A DNA stretch of 64,000 bases from Dehalococcoidia bacterium (GCA_030619685.1 JAUXAX010000006.1:1-64000), one strand, 5' to 3'. Shown: positions 1 through 8,771, numbered from the stretch's first letter. Notes: generated from the sequence alone by a model not told the origin. Numbers and translations: made by a program.

Positions 1-2
1 GT

Positions 3-128
3 TCCAGCCTTCACATGATCGCAGCAGCTTTGGTTGGTGCGTCTTTTGCATTTCCAGTTCTCCAGAGAATAATCAAGGCTTTCTTTGATAGTCGTTTCCA
101 GAAGGACAAGACCATTAAGCGAGGTTGA
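3..128 (+). CDS. C-terminal end of an unidentified protein, cut by the window edge
   Basis: An open frame enters from the left edge and stops at TGA 126-128. The ~41 residues include a small hydrophobic stretch (MIAAALVGASFAFPVL) followed by a Lys/Arg-rich tail, which would fit a final membrane helix with a basic cytoplasmic end. The family cannot be named from so little. The next gene starts 180 bp downstream behind its own promoter, so this is probably a separate transcription unit. It could also be a chance frame. Confidence 0.4.
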   Translation, partial: SSLHMIAAALVGASFAFPVLQRIIKAFFDSRFQKDKTIKRG

Positions 129-269
129 CAGATCAATTGAAGATAGGTAATAGCGTCGCAAGGTCTATTGTTCGCCGTCCACGCCACCATAGTCTGAAAC
201 GTGCAACGTAGCCCGCCTCTAGCTGCTCCCTTTGGACTCGGTCGCGCTAAATTATTTCAGGTGCGACTA

Positions 270-298
270 TTGACTTCCGCCCAGTAACTCAGTATAAT
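270..298 (+). promoter_or_regulatory. Sigma-70-type promoter giving an almost leaderless mRNA
   Basis: TTGACT (270-275), a 17-nt spacer and a perfect TATAAT (293-298). Transcription would begin near 305, only about five bases before the ATG at 310. No Shine-Dalgarno sequence can fit in that leader. Confidence 0.75.
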
Positions 299-309
299 AC
301 TCAGTACTC

Positions 310-1356
310 ATGATAGCCTGTGATATCTGCGGAGCTGTTTTTAAGACCGCCCAAGGTCTAGCCGGGCACAAACGTCTGCGCCATGGGGCCTATGGCTTGG
401 CCACCGAACTGGGAATTGCCCTGACCAACAAACAGCTACACCGCAAGGTCTTGAACCGCCTTGGTGAGAAGCTGGCTGACAGATTGGCTGAGGCCATTCT
501 CGAGAGTCAAGGGCAGGAGGTCTTGGATCGCTATCTAGAAGAGCTCTCCCAGCAGGGGCTGGACCTCCGCTCACTGGGAAGGTACCGGAACTTACGGGCC
601 ATCATCGTGGCCGCCGGCGAGAGCAATCGCCTGCTCCCTCTTACGCAAGACAAGCCAGAGTGCCTTCTGGAGGTCGGGAACAAGACCATCCTCAGCAGAG
701 AGCTGGAAAACCTGAGGGCATGTGGCATACATGATATTGTGGTAGTGCGTGGATATCAAGGGGACAAGATCAAGTACCCCGCTATACGATACTACGAAAA
801 CAGAGACTACCGGAATACTGGCATCCTGAGGTCGTTGTTCTATGCCAAGGGTGAGATGGACGATGAGTTCATATTCTGCTACTCGGATATTCTGTACACC
901 AAGGAAGTGCTAGAGCCGCTGCTCCGGGATCAATCTGACATCTCGCTCGTGGTGGATACCGACTGGGAGGGCCACTACCATCAGCGCCGCCAGCACCCGG
1001 TTTCCGAGGCAGAGCTGGTCAGGGTTGAGGGCGATCGCATAGCGCAGATTGGAAGGAATATCATGTCACCAGGTGACGTCCACGGCGAGTTCATTGGGCT
1101 TGCCAAATTCAGCAAGAAGGGTGCGGAGATACTTAAGGCGAACTATGACCGGGCTGATGATTATTACAAAGCTAGAGCCTTTCACCGGGCACCATCGTTG
1201 GACAAGGCCTATTTTACCGACATGATCCAGGAGCTCATAGACCAAGGGTATCCAGTGAGCCACGTTGATATCCGCGGTGGTTGGGCGGAGATCGACACCC
1301 TGGAGGATTTCGACCGGGTGAGCAAGGAACTCCAGTTAGTGTTAAGGGTAGAGTAG
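310..1356 (+). CDS. C2H2 zinc finger fused to a sugar/choline-phosphate nucleotidyltransferase-like domain
   Basis: This 348-residue protein has two parts. Residues 4-25 form a C2H2 finger of spacing C-x2-C-x12-H-x4-H (C4, C7, H20, H25) with a QGLAGH helix. After a helical linker, residues ~96-340 form a GT-A-fold NTP transferase of the LicC/RmlA superfamily, which makes CDP- or NDP-activated head groups or sugars. The start signature reads AAGESNRLLPLTQDKPECLL. The Lys normally found in the PK motif is Glu here (E117), although the downstream paralog keeps it. Catalytic activity is therefore doubtful; a regulatory or partner role is possible. It is preceded by a near-leaderless promoter and followed 21 bp later by the paralog. 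Substrate unknown. Confidence 0.85.
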   Translation: MIACDICGAVFKTAQGLAGHKRLRHGAYGLATELGIALTNKQLHRKVLNRLGEKLADRLAEAILESQGQEVLDRYLEELSQQGLDLRSLGRYRNLRAIIVAAGESNRLLPLTQDKPECLLEVGNKTILSRELENLRACGIHDIVVVRGYQGDKIKYPAIRYYENRDYRNTGILRSLFYAKGEMDDEFIFCYSDILYTKEVLEPLLRDQSDISLVVDTDWEGHYHQRRQHPVSEAELVRVEGDRIAQIGRNIMSPGDVHGEFIGLAKFSKKGAEILKANYDRADDYYKARAFHRAPSLDKAYFTDMIQELIDQGYPVSHVDIRGGWAEIDTLEDFDRVSKELQLVLRVE

Positions 1357-1377
1357 TCACAGCTAGATGGAGGCTCG

Positions 1378-2127
1378 ATGAAGGCTATTATCGTTGCTGC
1401 AGGCCCTGGCAGCCGACTAAACCCCTTCACCAACGACAGGCCAAAATGCCTCTTGGACATTGGCGGTCAGACCATCCTCGAGAGAACACTGCAAGCGCTC
1501 AGAGAAAACGGGATTGAGAATATCGCGGTGGTAAGGGGGTACCAGAGTCACCTGATTGACTACCCCGATGTGACTTATTGTCACAATCCAGACTTCAGAA
1601 AGAACAATATCCTCAGGTCTCTATTCTACGCCGAGGATGAAATGGATGACGCTTTCATCTTCTCCTATTCAGACATCCTCTACAGCAGTGAGATTGTGGC
1701 CAGACTCATCGACAGCGAGGCAGACATTGCCCTGACAGTGGACGTTAACTGGGTTCAAACGTATGAAGGGCGTGACCTGCACCCGGTTTCCGAGGCTGAG
1801 CTGGTCAAGGTTGAAAACGGCAGGGTGATAAGAATCGGCAAGGGTGTTGTCAGCCCCGAAGAGGCTTACGGAGAGTTTATCGGCCTCGCCAAGTTTACCA
1901 AGGCAGGGGCTGAGGCTATGAAGGCCGCCTATCATCGGGCGGCAAAAGAGGATCCCACCTCTCCCTTTCAGTGCGCAGCCTCACTGGAGAAGGCATACAT
2001 GACCGACATGATCCAGGAGCTTGTCGATAACGGGATGCTGGTGCAAAGCATTGACATCGAGGGTGGCTGGATGGAAATCGATACCCCACAAGATCTGGAA
2101 CGAGCCCAAAGGCTATTTGGCACATAG
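1378..2127 (+). CDS. Nucleotidyltransferase, LicC-like (paralog of the preceding gene)
   Basis: This 249-residue stand-alone NTP transferase should join an NTP, probably CTP, to a phosphorylated sugar or amino alcohol. It begins with the intact signature AAGPGSRLNPFTNDRPKCLL, including the lysine (K23) that the upstream copy has lost. A DxD-like acidic site is seen at YSDIL. It aligns with the upstream domain along nearly its whole length (shared HPVSEAELV, GEFIGLAKF, AYMTDMIQEL), so the pair arose by tandem duplication. GGAGG lies five bases before the ATG. A transporter gene follows 29 bp downstream. The pathway (surface polymer, phospholipid or phosphonate head group) cannot be fixed without the genes left of the window. 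Confidence 0.88.
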   Translation: MKAIIVAAGPGSRLNPFTNDRPKCLLDIGGQTILERTLQALRENGIENIAVVRGYQSHLIDYPDVTYCHNPDFRKNNILRSLFYAEDEMDDAFIFSYSDILYSSEIVARLIDSEADIALTVDVNWVQTYEGRDLHPVSEAELVKVENGRVIRIGKGVVSPEEAYGEFIGLAKFTKAGAEAMKAAYHRAAKEDPTSPFQCAASLEKAYMTDMIQELVDNGMLVQSIDIEGGWMEIDTPQDLERAQRLFGT

Positions 2128-2156
2128 AGGGAAAGTATAGAGTCACGAGAATAGGG

Positions 2157-3434
2157 ATGCAAGAGTCAACAGAACAAGTACAGCGCTATTGGCGAAAGCG
2201 AATCCTAATATCGCTCTGGATAAGCTACGCCATGTTCTATGTGGGGCGGGTCAATATGGGCGTCGCCATCCCCCTGCTTCAGGACGAGTACGGACTTACG
2301 AAGACCGCGCTGGGAGGCGTGACTACTGCCCTGTTCTTTGCCTACGGCGTCGGGCAGTTCGTGAACGGCCAGCTGGGAGACAAGCTTGGTGGCAGGATCA
2401 TGATTGCCACGGGGCTGATACTGAGCGCAGTATTCAACCTGCTTTTCGGCTTCTCTTCTGTTCTCACGGCCATGATAGCGATCTGGGCGCTCAATGGCTA
2501 TGTGCAGTCCATGGGATGGTCACCCAGCGTCAAGACGGTCGCTAACTGGTTCCCACGCAGAGTGAGGGGTAGAGTCAGTGGAATAATGGGGTCAAGCTAT
2601 CAGGTCGGGGCTGCGGTCTCGCTCGCCCTGGCTGGCTTGATGGCTGACCACGTGGGCTTGAGATGGATTTTCTGGCTGCCGGCAATCCTTCTTGTCTTCG
2701 CGGGCATCCACTGGTATCTCAGGGGCCGCAATGCCCCTGAGGTTGTGGGCCTGCCCAGCCTTGAGGAGGAGGAGCGGGGTGAGGAGAGGGAAGAGGCTGG
2801 CCGCGACCATCACCTGGGTTTCTCGTATACTCTGCGCACGGTATTGACAAGTCGCCCCATTTGGATAGTCGCCTTCGGCCTGTTTTTCCTGAATATCGTC
2901 AGATACGGTTTCATGGACTGGGCCCCGACATACCTGTTCGAAGAAGAGGGCGCAACTATATCGACAGCAGCCTTCAAGACTGGGCTCATGCCTCTCGCCG
3001 GCATAGCCGGAACTTTTCTTGCCGCTTGGCTATCAGACAATGTTTTCAAGGAACGCAGGGCGCCCGCTGCCGCCATTATGCTCTTTTTCCTGGGTTTCTT
3101 CGTCTGGGTATTCATTCAAACCACAGGCGCACATTGGGTGGTGGGGGTCCTGGTGTTAATGGCTATCGGCTTTTTTACCTATGGACCTCACGTTGCCATG
3201 GTCACCGCATGTCCCATGGATTTCGGCACCAGAAAAGTCGCTGCCTCAGCGGCTGGCTTTATCGATGGTATGGGCTACATGGGCGCTGCCCTGACAGGTG
3301 TGGGTTCGGGCTATCTAGTGCAAAACTATGGGTGGGATACTGCCTTCTACCTGTGGATGGCAGGCGCCTTGGCAGCGGCCGTGCTGATGCTGTTCCTCTG
3401 GAATTACAAACCCGAGCGGGGAGAATACCACTAG
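2157..3434 (+). CDS. MFS transporter, organophosphate:phosphate antiporter-like
   Basis: This 425-residue protein has about twelve hydrophobic segments and resembles the OPA branch of the major facilitator superfamily (GlpT/UhpT type). That branch exchanges organic phosphates for inorganic phosphate across the cytoplasmic membrane. Visible marks are an amphipathic N-terminus, the loop GQLGDKLGGR after the second helix, and a charged central loop around residues 200-220. It follows the two nucleotidyltransferases closely and is probably co-transcribed, so it may import the phosphorylated substrate they activate. That link is inference. A hairpin follows the stop codon. Confidence 0.85.
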   Translation: MQESTEQVQRYWRKRILISLWISYAMFYVGRVNMGVAIPLLQDEYGLTKTALGGVTTALFFAYGVGQFVNGQLGDKLGGRIMIATGLILSAVFNLLFGFSSVLTAMIAIWALNGYVQSMGWSPSVKTVANWFPRRVRGRVSGIMGSSYQVGAAVSLALAGLMADHVGLRWIFWLPAILLVFAGIHWYLRGRNAPEVVGLPSLEEEERGEEREEAGRDHHLGFSYTLRTVLTSRPIWIVAFGLFFLNIVRYGFMDWAPTYLFEEEGATISTAAFKTGLMPLAGIAGTFLAAWLSDNVFKERRAPAAAIMLFFLGFFVWVFIQTTGAHWVVGVLVLMAIGFFTYGPHVAMVTACPMDFGTRKVAASAAGFIDGMGYMGAALTGVGSGYLVQNYGWDTAFYLWMAGALAAAVLMLFLWNYKPERGEYH

Positions 3435-3460
3435 GGCAGCAATGGAAGCAGCCTCAAATC

Positions 3461-3482
3461 ATTAGGAGTCTGTCCTCCTAAT
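3461..3482 (+). terminator. Hairpin between convergent genes, possible terminator
   Basis: ATTAGGAG (3461-3468) pairs perfectly with CTCCTAAT (3475-3482) across a six-base loop. It lies between the 3' ends of the MFS gene and the exosortase gene. There is no clear U tract on the plus strand, so termination is only suggested. Confidence 0.4.
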
Positions 3483-3527
3483 CCCCTTATGCAACTACGG
3501 CGAGCACAGTTTTGCTACGAATCCCCA

Positions 3528-4175
3528 CTATGCTTTTGCCCTGGAGAGGTGTGGCCTCCTAGGCTTTAGAGTCCATAGCCATCCCGCCCAAACCAGCAAG
3601 ACAAAGACCATATTGAACAGGTAAAAGTAGCCGTGAACGTAGACTCCAGTGGCCTGTTCCAAATAGATGCTCAGTGTTATTCTGAACAAATTGAAGCTGA
3701 AAAGTATCGCCAGCCCCGCGAAGGTGCCAGTCAAGCGCTGCCTTGAAGTCGCTCCAGGCGTTGCTAGAACTAAAGCGATATAAATCCAGAAAAGCGCCCC
3801 ACCTAGACAGCCAACACTAATATCATATGCAAGTGCGGGGCTGGGCAGCCGAATAATTGGCCCAGAGACTGAGTATTCGGCTCCTCCCAGGTTCAGTACT
3901 GCGCCCACCATCGCCGCAGCCAGGTTGCGAAGCGTTGTGTGCAAAGCAGGAAAGAATGTGAGGAGAGCGGCCTCTACAAACAAGAAGGCCAATAAGACTG
4001 TTCCATAGCGGGCCAAGAAGCCGAGGAAAGAGTGTTTAACCTTCCGAACACTGATAAGGTACGCGACTGTGGCAAATCCTCCTATTAGTATTATGTAAGC
4101 AATTCCACGGAAAGCCAGACAAAGCCCTATAAATAAGGCTAAAATCCCAAGTCCGATAATCGTCCATTTTCCCAT
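3528..4175 (-). CDS. Exosortase/archaeosortase-family transpeptidase
   Basis: This 215-residue polytopic membrane protein has the three residues that define exosortases, each next to a hydrophobic helix: Cys123 (ISVGCLGG), Arg165 (FNLFRITLS) and His181 (YVHGYFYLF). Exosortases cleave and transfer proteins carrying a C-terminal signal (short motif, one helix, basic cluster), usually to an envelope acceptor. The adjacent upstream gene encodes exactly such a protein, so this is probably a dedicated one-enzyme, one-substrate pair. The ATG at 4175 is chosen because the longer frame starts with TTG at 4196 inside the terminator stem. It is shorter than the PEP-CTERM exosortases and nearer in size to the archaeosortase-like ones. 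Confidence 0.85.
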   Translation of the reverse strand: MGKWTIIGLGILALFIGLCLAFRGIAYIILIGGFATVAYLISVRKVKHSFLGFLARYGTVLLAFLFVEAALLTFFPALHTTLRNLAAAMVGAVLNLGGAEYSVSGPIIRLPSPALAYDISVGCLGGALFWIYIALVLATPGATSRQRLTGTFAGLAILFSFNLFRITLSIYLEQATGVYVHGYFYLFNMVFVLLVWAGWLWTLKPRRPHLSRAKA

Positions 4176-4191
4176 CGCTTCGCCGTTGAAG

Positions 4192-4222
4192 AGCAAAAGG
4201 GCTAGCAGGTCGCTAGCCCTTT
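4192..4222 (-). terminator. Rho-independent terminator between substrate and exosortase genes
   Basis: On the minus strand an 11-bp perfect stem (AAAGGGCTAGC with GCTAGCCCTTT, five-base loop) runs into a short T run. It follows the substrate gene and sits just ahead of the exosortase start. It would therefore cut exosortase expression to a fraction of substrate expression. Confidence 0.75.
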
Positions 4223-4269
4223 ATGCCTGATACTTTGATGCCCTGTCAGGAAACGAGGGCCAACATGCT

Positions 4270-5085
4270 TCAGCGTTGCTCATGCGCCAATCTGCGTCGC
4301 CAGATCAAGTAACCTAAGCCCCCGGCCGCAGTCACCGCTGCCATCATTGTATACCAGTTCGGAAAGACCGGCACCGTCGGCGGAGGGAGCGGTGTGTGGC
4401 GGTGCACGTTCGTTATCAGTACTCTTGTAAAGCCAGACCCGTCCTTCAGGATGACGGGTGGGGTCGAGACGAGATTGTAGTCAACGCCATAGGGCGGGAG
4501 TCCGGGAGGATCGGTTATCGTTGCCGCCATACGAGCGGGAACGGGGTTCGTCAATGGACCCCAGCCGAAGGGATCGGGATTAAGAGTCAGCTCGAAGTAT
4601 ATGTCGAAGAAGCTATACGCTGGAAAGTCGGTTCCAGGGGCCAGTTCCTCGATCGCGCCTGTGGACGCCGGCAGGCCCGTCAGGCCCAGCCCGCTCCCAG
4701 CTATTATGGTGATGGTCATCCCGGCGGCAGTCCCCGTAAGCACCATGTCTACGATCTCCGTCCTGATGTCTTCAAGACCGTCCGGCTCGCCAGCTCTGGG
4801 ATCGTTCCCGTCATGCCCGGTACTGCTCCTCAGGATTTCCGTAGGTCCGTTCAGGGTGATTCCCGTAATCTTGGTATCCCCGAAAGCAGGAGGATCACTC
4901 ACACTGCCGTCGTTGTTAGTGTCGACTACGACATCGATTACCGCCTCCGACTGGAAACTATCGGTGCCATTATGTTCGGTAGCCCAGTCGTACGCCACGG
5001 CCGTGCCCGTGCTGACCATCAACCCGACGACCAGCGCTGCAACCAGGCTAAGCCGAAACATCCTTGAGGCTTTTGTTCTGTACAT
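4270..5085 (-). CDS. Secreted surface protein with a C-terminal exosortase sorting signal
   Basis: This 271-residue protein has a signal peptide (basic start, hydrophobic core at residues ~11-28, Ala-x-Ala-like end at TAVAYD). A long extracellular domain follows, rich in Thr, Gly, Pro and Asp, with no enzyme motif. The C-terminus is a tripartite sorting signal: VPVFPNW, a glycine/alanine-rich helix (MMAAVTAAGGLGYLIW), then RRR. That layout matches PEP-CTERM-like targets, but the VPxFP motif differs from the classic PEP. The exosortase gene lies directly downstream. The ATG at 5085 is preferred to upstream starts because GGAGGTG precedes it at good spacing and the signal peptide starts there. 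The function of the surface domain is unknown. Confidence 0.85.
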   Translation of the reverse strand: MYRTKASRMFRLSLVAALVVGLMVSTGTAVAYDWATEHNGTDSFQSEAVIDVVVDTNNDGSVSDPPAFGDTKITGITLNGPTEILRSSTGHDGNDPRAGEPDGLEDIRTEIVDMVLTGTAAGMTITIIAGSGLGLTGLPASTGAIEELAPGTDFPAYSFFDIYFELTLNPDPFGWGPLTNPVPARMAATITDPPGLPPYGVDYNLVSTPPVILKDGSGFTRVLITNVHRHTPLPPPTVPVFPNWYTMMAAVTAAGGLGYLIWRRRLAHEQR

Positions 5086-5705
5086 ATCTGCCTCACCTCC
5101 TTCCTGCTGAATTTGCTCTCTTTGTTGGATTACTCCGCGTCTCTCCATCATCCCCCCTTGACCTGCCGAAATTGTACTTTCACTGCGTCGCAGTGTAATT
5201 GGCCGTGTTTTAGAGATGCTGTGGTCACATCCTGCTAGATGCAGCGTTGCGGCGACAGGGTGGGTGCGGTTTCTTCAGTAGCTGTACCCACGCCTGCTCA
5301 GAGGTCTGCCCTTCAGCGGGAGCAGAGCGGTTAAAACAAGACGTCGTCGGTTTGGTCCCGGACCTACGTGCTGGAATCAGTTCGCCGACTTAGTTCGTGA
5401 GTGTATTTCGTGAACTTGTGTTCGGCACAGACATACTGCAGGATGCGAAGCTATTTGTCAAGTTTTTCCAGTTAACTCTTGTTAACTTTTCCTACAAAAA
5501 CTTTACACTACTACAATTTTCCTACTGGGAGCGCAGACCGGAATTGGCAGCCTGTCTTCGGATGCCACCCCCCGTGGATTGATGACTGCCTGCACCTGGG
5601 CACGATAAGGTCCTACATTATGCCCTCGCGGCTTCCAATACTTTTTGTTCCGCAGCGCGCGCAGTGGCAAGCTAAGGTTTTTTGTGCTACCATAATGGCA
5701 GAGCT
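5086..5705. other. Intergenic region between divergent substrate gene and leuS
   Basis: No gene is seen. A small perfect palindrome CACTGCGTCGCAGTG (5181-5195) lies in the likely promoter region of the minus-strand surface-protein gene. Further on, GTGGGT/ACCCAC (5260-5265, 5286-5291) and CTGCTC/GAGCAG (5294-5299, 5320-5325) could form successive hairpins in a leuS leader. No T-box consensus was found. Confidence 0.4.
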
Positions 5706-8162
5706 ATGATTCCCAAGTACAGCCATCAGGAAATCGAGAGGAAGTGGCAGGCTAGATGGGAAGCTGATCGCCTTTACCAGGTGCACGAGACCTCGCAGCG
5801 CACAAAGTGGTATGCGCTGACAATGTTTCCCTACACCTCGGGAGACCTCCACATCGGGCACTGGTATGCCATGGCTCCCTCGGATGTCCACGCCCGTTTT
5901 AAGCGGATGCAGGGGTACAACGTGCTTCATCCCATAGGCTTCGATGCCTTCGGCCTTCCCGCAGAGAACTCCGCCATCAAACATGGTATCCACCCCTATA
6001 CATGGACGATGCAGAATGTTGAGAACATGCGCCGCCAGTTGAAGAGCCTGGGCGCGATGTACGACTGGAGCCGGGAGGTGGTTACCTGCCTCCCTGACTA
6101 CTACAGGTGGACGCAGTGGTTTTTCCTCAAGCTCTATCAGGCAGGTCTGGCTTACCGGGGCAGGGCTCCCGCCAACTGGTGCTCCCAGTGCCAGACAGTG
6201 CTGGCTAATGAGCAGGTTGTAGGCGAGGGCCTCTGCGAGCGTTGCCATACCCCGGTTGTCAGGCGAGACCTGGAGCAGTGGTTCTTCAGGATTACTAAGT
6301 ATGCTGATGAGCTCCTTGAGTACCCGGGAGTGGAGTGGCCGGAGCGGGTGAAGCTGATGCAGCGCAACTGGATTGGCAAGAGCGTTGGCGTGGAGATATC
6401 CTTCGGAATCGAAGGTGAGGGGATAGAGGAGAACGAGATTCGGGTGTTCACCACCCGTGCCGACACCATCTTCGGCGTTACTTTTCTCGTCCTTGCGCCG
6501 GAGCATCCCTTGGTAGCCAAGCTGACTACTCCTGAGTGCAAAGAGGAGGTTCAACGCTATATCGAAAGGGCGCTTGGTCAGACGGAGATCGAAAGGCTGT
6601 CGACAGAGAAGGAGAAGACAGGGGTTTTCATTGGCGCCCACGCTGTCAACAAGCTAAATGGGGAGAAAGTGCCGATCTGGACTGCTGACTACGTGCTCAT
6701 AAGCTATGGCACCGGGGCGGTGATGGGGGTTCCCGCCCATGACCAGCGTGACTTCGAGTTCACCCATGATTTCGGTTTGCCTATAAGAGTGGTTATCGCT
6801 CCCGAGGGATGGTCGGGAGAGGAGTTGAAAGAGGCCTACGTTGAGCCGGGAGTTATGGTTAACTCGGGGCAGTTCGACGGTATGCCTAGTGAGCAGGGCA
6901 AAGAAGCCATTGCTGATTTTATGGAGGCCAAAGGTTATGGCAGGCGAGCCACAAGGTATCGGCTTCGCGACTGGCTGATATCCCGGCAGAGGTATTGGGG
7001 GGCGCCTATTCCCATTGTCTATTGCTCCAGGTGTGGCACTGTTCCTGTCCCGGAGAGCGACTTGCCTGTGCTGCTGCCTGAGGATGCTGAGTTCAAACCC
7101 ACAGGCGAATCACCGCTCAAATACTGTGAATCGTTCGTAAATACCGTGTGCCCGCAATGCAGCGGCCCCGCCCGCCGCGAGACTGACACTATGGATACTT
7201 TCATGTGCTCCAACTGGTACTTCTTGCGCTACACCAGCCCGGGGTATGACAAGGGTCCCTTCGATGCCGAGAAGGTGGACTACTGGATGCCAGTGGACCA
7301 GTACACCGGAGGAGCGGAGCATGCCACCATGCATCTGCTCTACTCTCGTTTCTTCAACAAGGCGATCCGAGACCTGGAGCTGGTGAATTTCGACGAGCCC
7401 TTTACCCGATTGTTCAATCAAGGAACCATTGTGATGGAGCGGCAGAAGATGAGTAAGTCGCGGGGTAACGTGATAACCCCCGATGAGTATGTGGCTAGGT
7501 TGGGCGCGGACACGGTGCGTGGTTATCTAATGTTTGTGGGTCCCTGGGACCAGGGTGGTGGTTGGGATGACAGCGGCATCAGCGGGATATGGCGCTGGCT
7601 CAACCGCGTCTGGAATCTGGCCCTGGAAGAGCAGAAGGGCGACGGTTTGCCTCAGATGGACCAGGAGGCGGAGAATGAGTTGCGCCGTCAGACCCATAAG
7701 ACGATAAAGAGGGTTACCGATGACCTGGAGAAGTTTCGTTTTAACACCATGCTGGCTGCTCTAATGGAGTTTACCAACTACCTGACTAAGGCAAAAGAGG
7801 GGCGATCGGTTGCCAATGCTGCCTGGCAGGAAGCGATCGACAGCCTGCTTCTCCTCCTCGCCCCTACAGCCCCTCACGTGGCGGAGGAGCTATGGGAGCG
7901 AACCGGTCACGCTTACAGCATCCACAATCAGTCTTTCCCCTCATGGGACGAGGATTTGGTTGCAGAGGAGCACATCACTCTGGTGATCCAGGTGAATGGC
8001 AAGCTTCGAGACCGGGTGGCCGTTCCAGTTTCCATCACTGAGTCTGAAGCTCGTGAGCTGGCACTGGGACGTGAGCGCGTGCGGGCGCACACCGGTGGCA
8101 AAGAGATCAAGAATGTCATCTATGTGCCAGGGCGGTTGGTGAACGTGGTAGTCAGCAAGTAG
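5706..8162 (+). CDS. leuS: Leucyl-tRNA synthetase
   Basis: This class I synthetase charges tRNA-Leu with leucine in the cytoplasm. At 818 residues it has the usual bacterial length. HIGH is at residues 49-52 inside the LeuRS-specific MFPYTSGDLHIGH, and KMSKS is at 581-585. A CP1 editing domain (GVPAHDQRDFEF) and a Zn-ribbon-like CSRCGTVPVPE segment are also visible. The ATG at 5706 is chosen because the conserved start (MIPKYSHQEIERKW) begins there; the frame is open eight codons further up. It is followed after 48 bp by the por genes on the same strand, with which it may share a transcript. Confidence 0.97.
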   Translation: MIPKYSHQEIERKWQARWEADRLYQVHETSQRTKWYALTMFPYTSGDLHIGHWYAMAPSDVHARFKRMQGYNVLHPIGFDAFGLPAENSAIKHGIHPYTWTMQNVENMRRQLKSLGAMYDWSREVVTCLPDYYRWTQWFFLKLYQAGLAYRGRAPANWCSQCQTVLANEQVVGEGLCERCHTPVVRRDLEQWFFRITKYADELLEYPGVEWPERVKLMQRNWIGKSVGVEISFGIEGEGIEENEIRVFTTRADTIFGVTFLVLAPEHPLVAKLTTPECKEEVQRYIERALGQTEIERLSTEKEKTGVFIGAHAVNKLNGEKVPIWTADYVLISYGTGAVMGVPAHDQRDFEFTHDFGLPIRVVIAPEGWSGEELKEAYVEPGVMVNSGQFDGMPSEQGKEAIADFMEAKGYGRRATRYRLRDWLISRQRYWGAPIPIVYCSRCGTVPVPESDLPVLLPEDAEFKPTGESPLKYCESFVNTVCPQCSGPARRETDTMDTFMCSNWYFLRYTSPGYDKGPFDAEKVDYWMPVDQYTGGAEHATMHLLYSRFFNKAIRDLELVNFDEPFTRLFNQGTIVMERQKMSKSRGNVITPDEYVARLGADTVRGYLMFVGPWDQGGGWDDSGISGIWRWLNRVWNLALEEQKGDGLPQMDQEAENELRRQTHKTIKRVTDDLEKFRFNTMLAALMEFTNYLTKAKEGRSVANAAWQEAIDSLLLLLAPTAPHVAEELWERTGHAYSIHNQSFPSWDEDLVAEEHITLVIQVNGKLRDRVAVPVSITESEARELALGRERVRAHTGGKEIKNVIYVPGRLVNVVVSK

Positions 8163-8210
8163 AGCCTATCAATCGGCTCTGGGGCTGCGGTAACCTTGGA
8201 GATGAGTTCT

Positions 8211-8771
8211 ATGATGAAGGAGATTCGCGTTCATGCGCGAGCGGGACAAGGTGCGATAACGACCGCCACGATCTTGGCCAATGCTGCCTTCGAGGATGGC
8301 AAGTACGCTTTGTCGTTTCCCACTTTCGGAGCGGCGCGTATGGGAGCGCCTATGAATGCATTCGTCCGTATCAGCGATGCCCCAATTCGTGTGCGCAGCC
8401 AGATTTACGAACCAGACTATGTACTGGTGCAGGACCCCTCCCTGCTCAGGGGATACGACGTGGTCGCTGGATTGAAACCGGACGGGGTTGCTGTGATCAA
8501 CAGTACCAAAGACCCTTCCGAGCTGGGCCTTAAGACCGAGGCCAAGGTATTGACAACGCCAGCGTCCCGGATTGCAAAGGAGATCATGGGACGCGCTGAC
8601 CGGGTCAACACCGCTCTCATCGGGGCGTTCACTGCAGCTACAGGAGAGTTGACCCTGGAGGCGCTTGAGAAGTCTATCTACACTCGTTTCTCGGGAAAGG
8701 CGGCGGAGAGCAACTGGAAGGCGCTTGTTGAAGCTTACAATGAGGTCAAGAACAGGGGGAACGGCTTATGA
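8211..8771 (+). CDS. porC: Pyruvate/2-oxoacid:ferredoxin oxidoreductase, gamma subunit
   Basis: This is the small catalytic-domain subunit of the heterotetrameric enzyme that converts pyruvate, CoA and oxidised ferredoxin to acetyl-CoA, CO2 and reduced ferredoxin. The family hallmark HARAGQGAITTATILA is at the N-terminus, and FPTFGAARMGAP follows. About 186 residues from ATG 8211, which has GGAG nine bases upstream; in-frame TTG 8196 and ATG 8202 lie further up. It overlaps the delta subunit by four bases. The operon order is gamma-delta-alpha-beta, typical of anaerobes. Pyruvate is the likely substrate, but 2-ketoisovalerate cannot be excluded by eye. Confidence 0.92.
   Translation: MMKEIRVHARAGQGAITTATILANAAFEDGKYALSFPTFGAARMGAPMNAFVRISDAPIRVRSQIYEPDYVLVQDPSLLRGYDVVAGLKPDGVAVINSTKDPSELGLKTEAKVLTTPASRIAKEIMGRADRVNTALIGAFTAATGELTLEALEKSIYTRFSGKAAESNWKALVEAYNEVKNRGNGL

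Noticed and set aside
5260..5330. Possible T-box riboswitch ahead of leuS (AGGGTGGGTGCGG)
   Set aside because: It does not fit the T-box core AGGGTGGnACCGCG, and no Leu specifier or antiterminator could be placed. Only generic hairpins remain.
5613..6641. 342-codon minus-strand frame opposite leuS
   Set aside because: It is the antisense shadow of leuS, with no independent coding signal.
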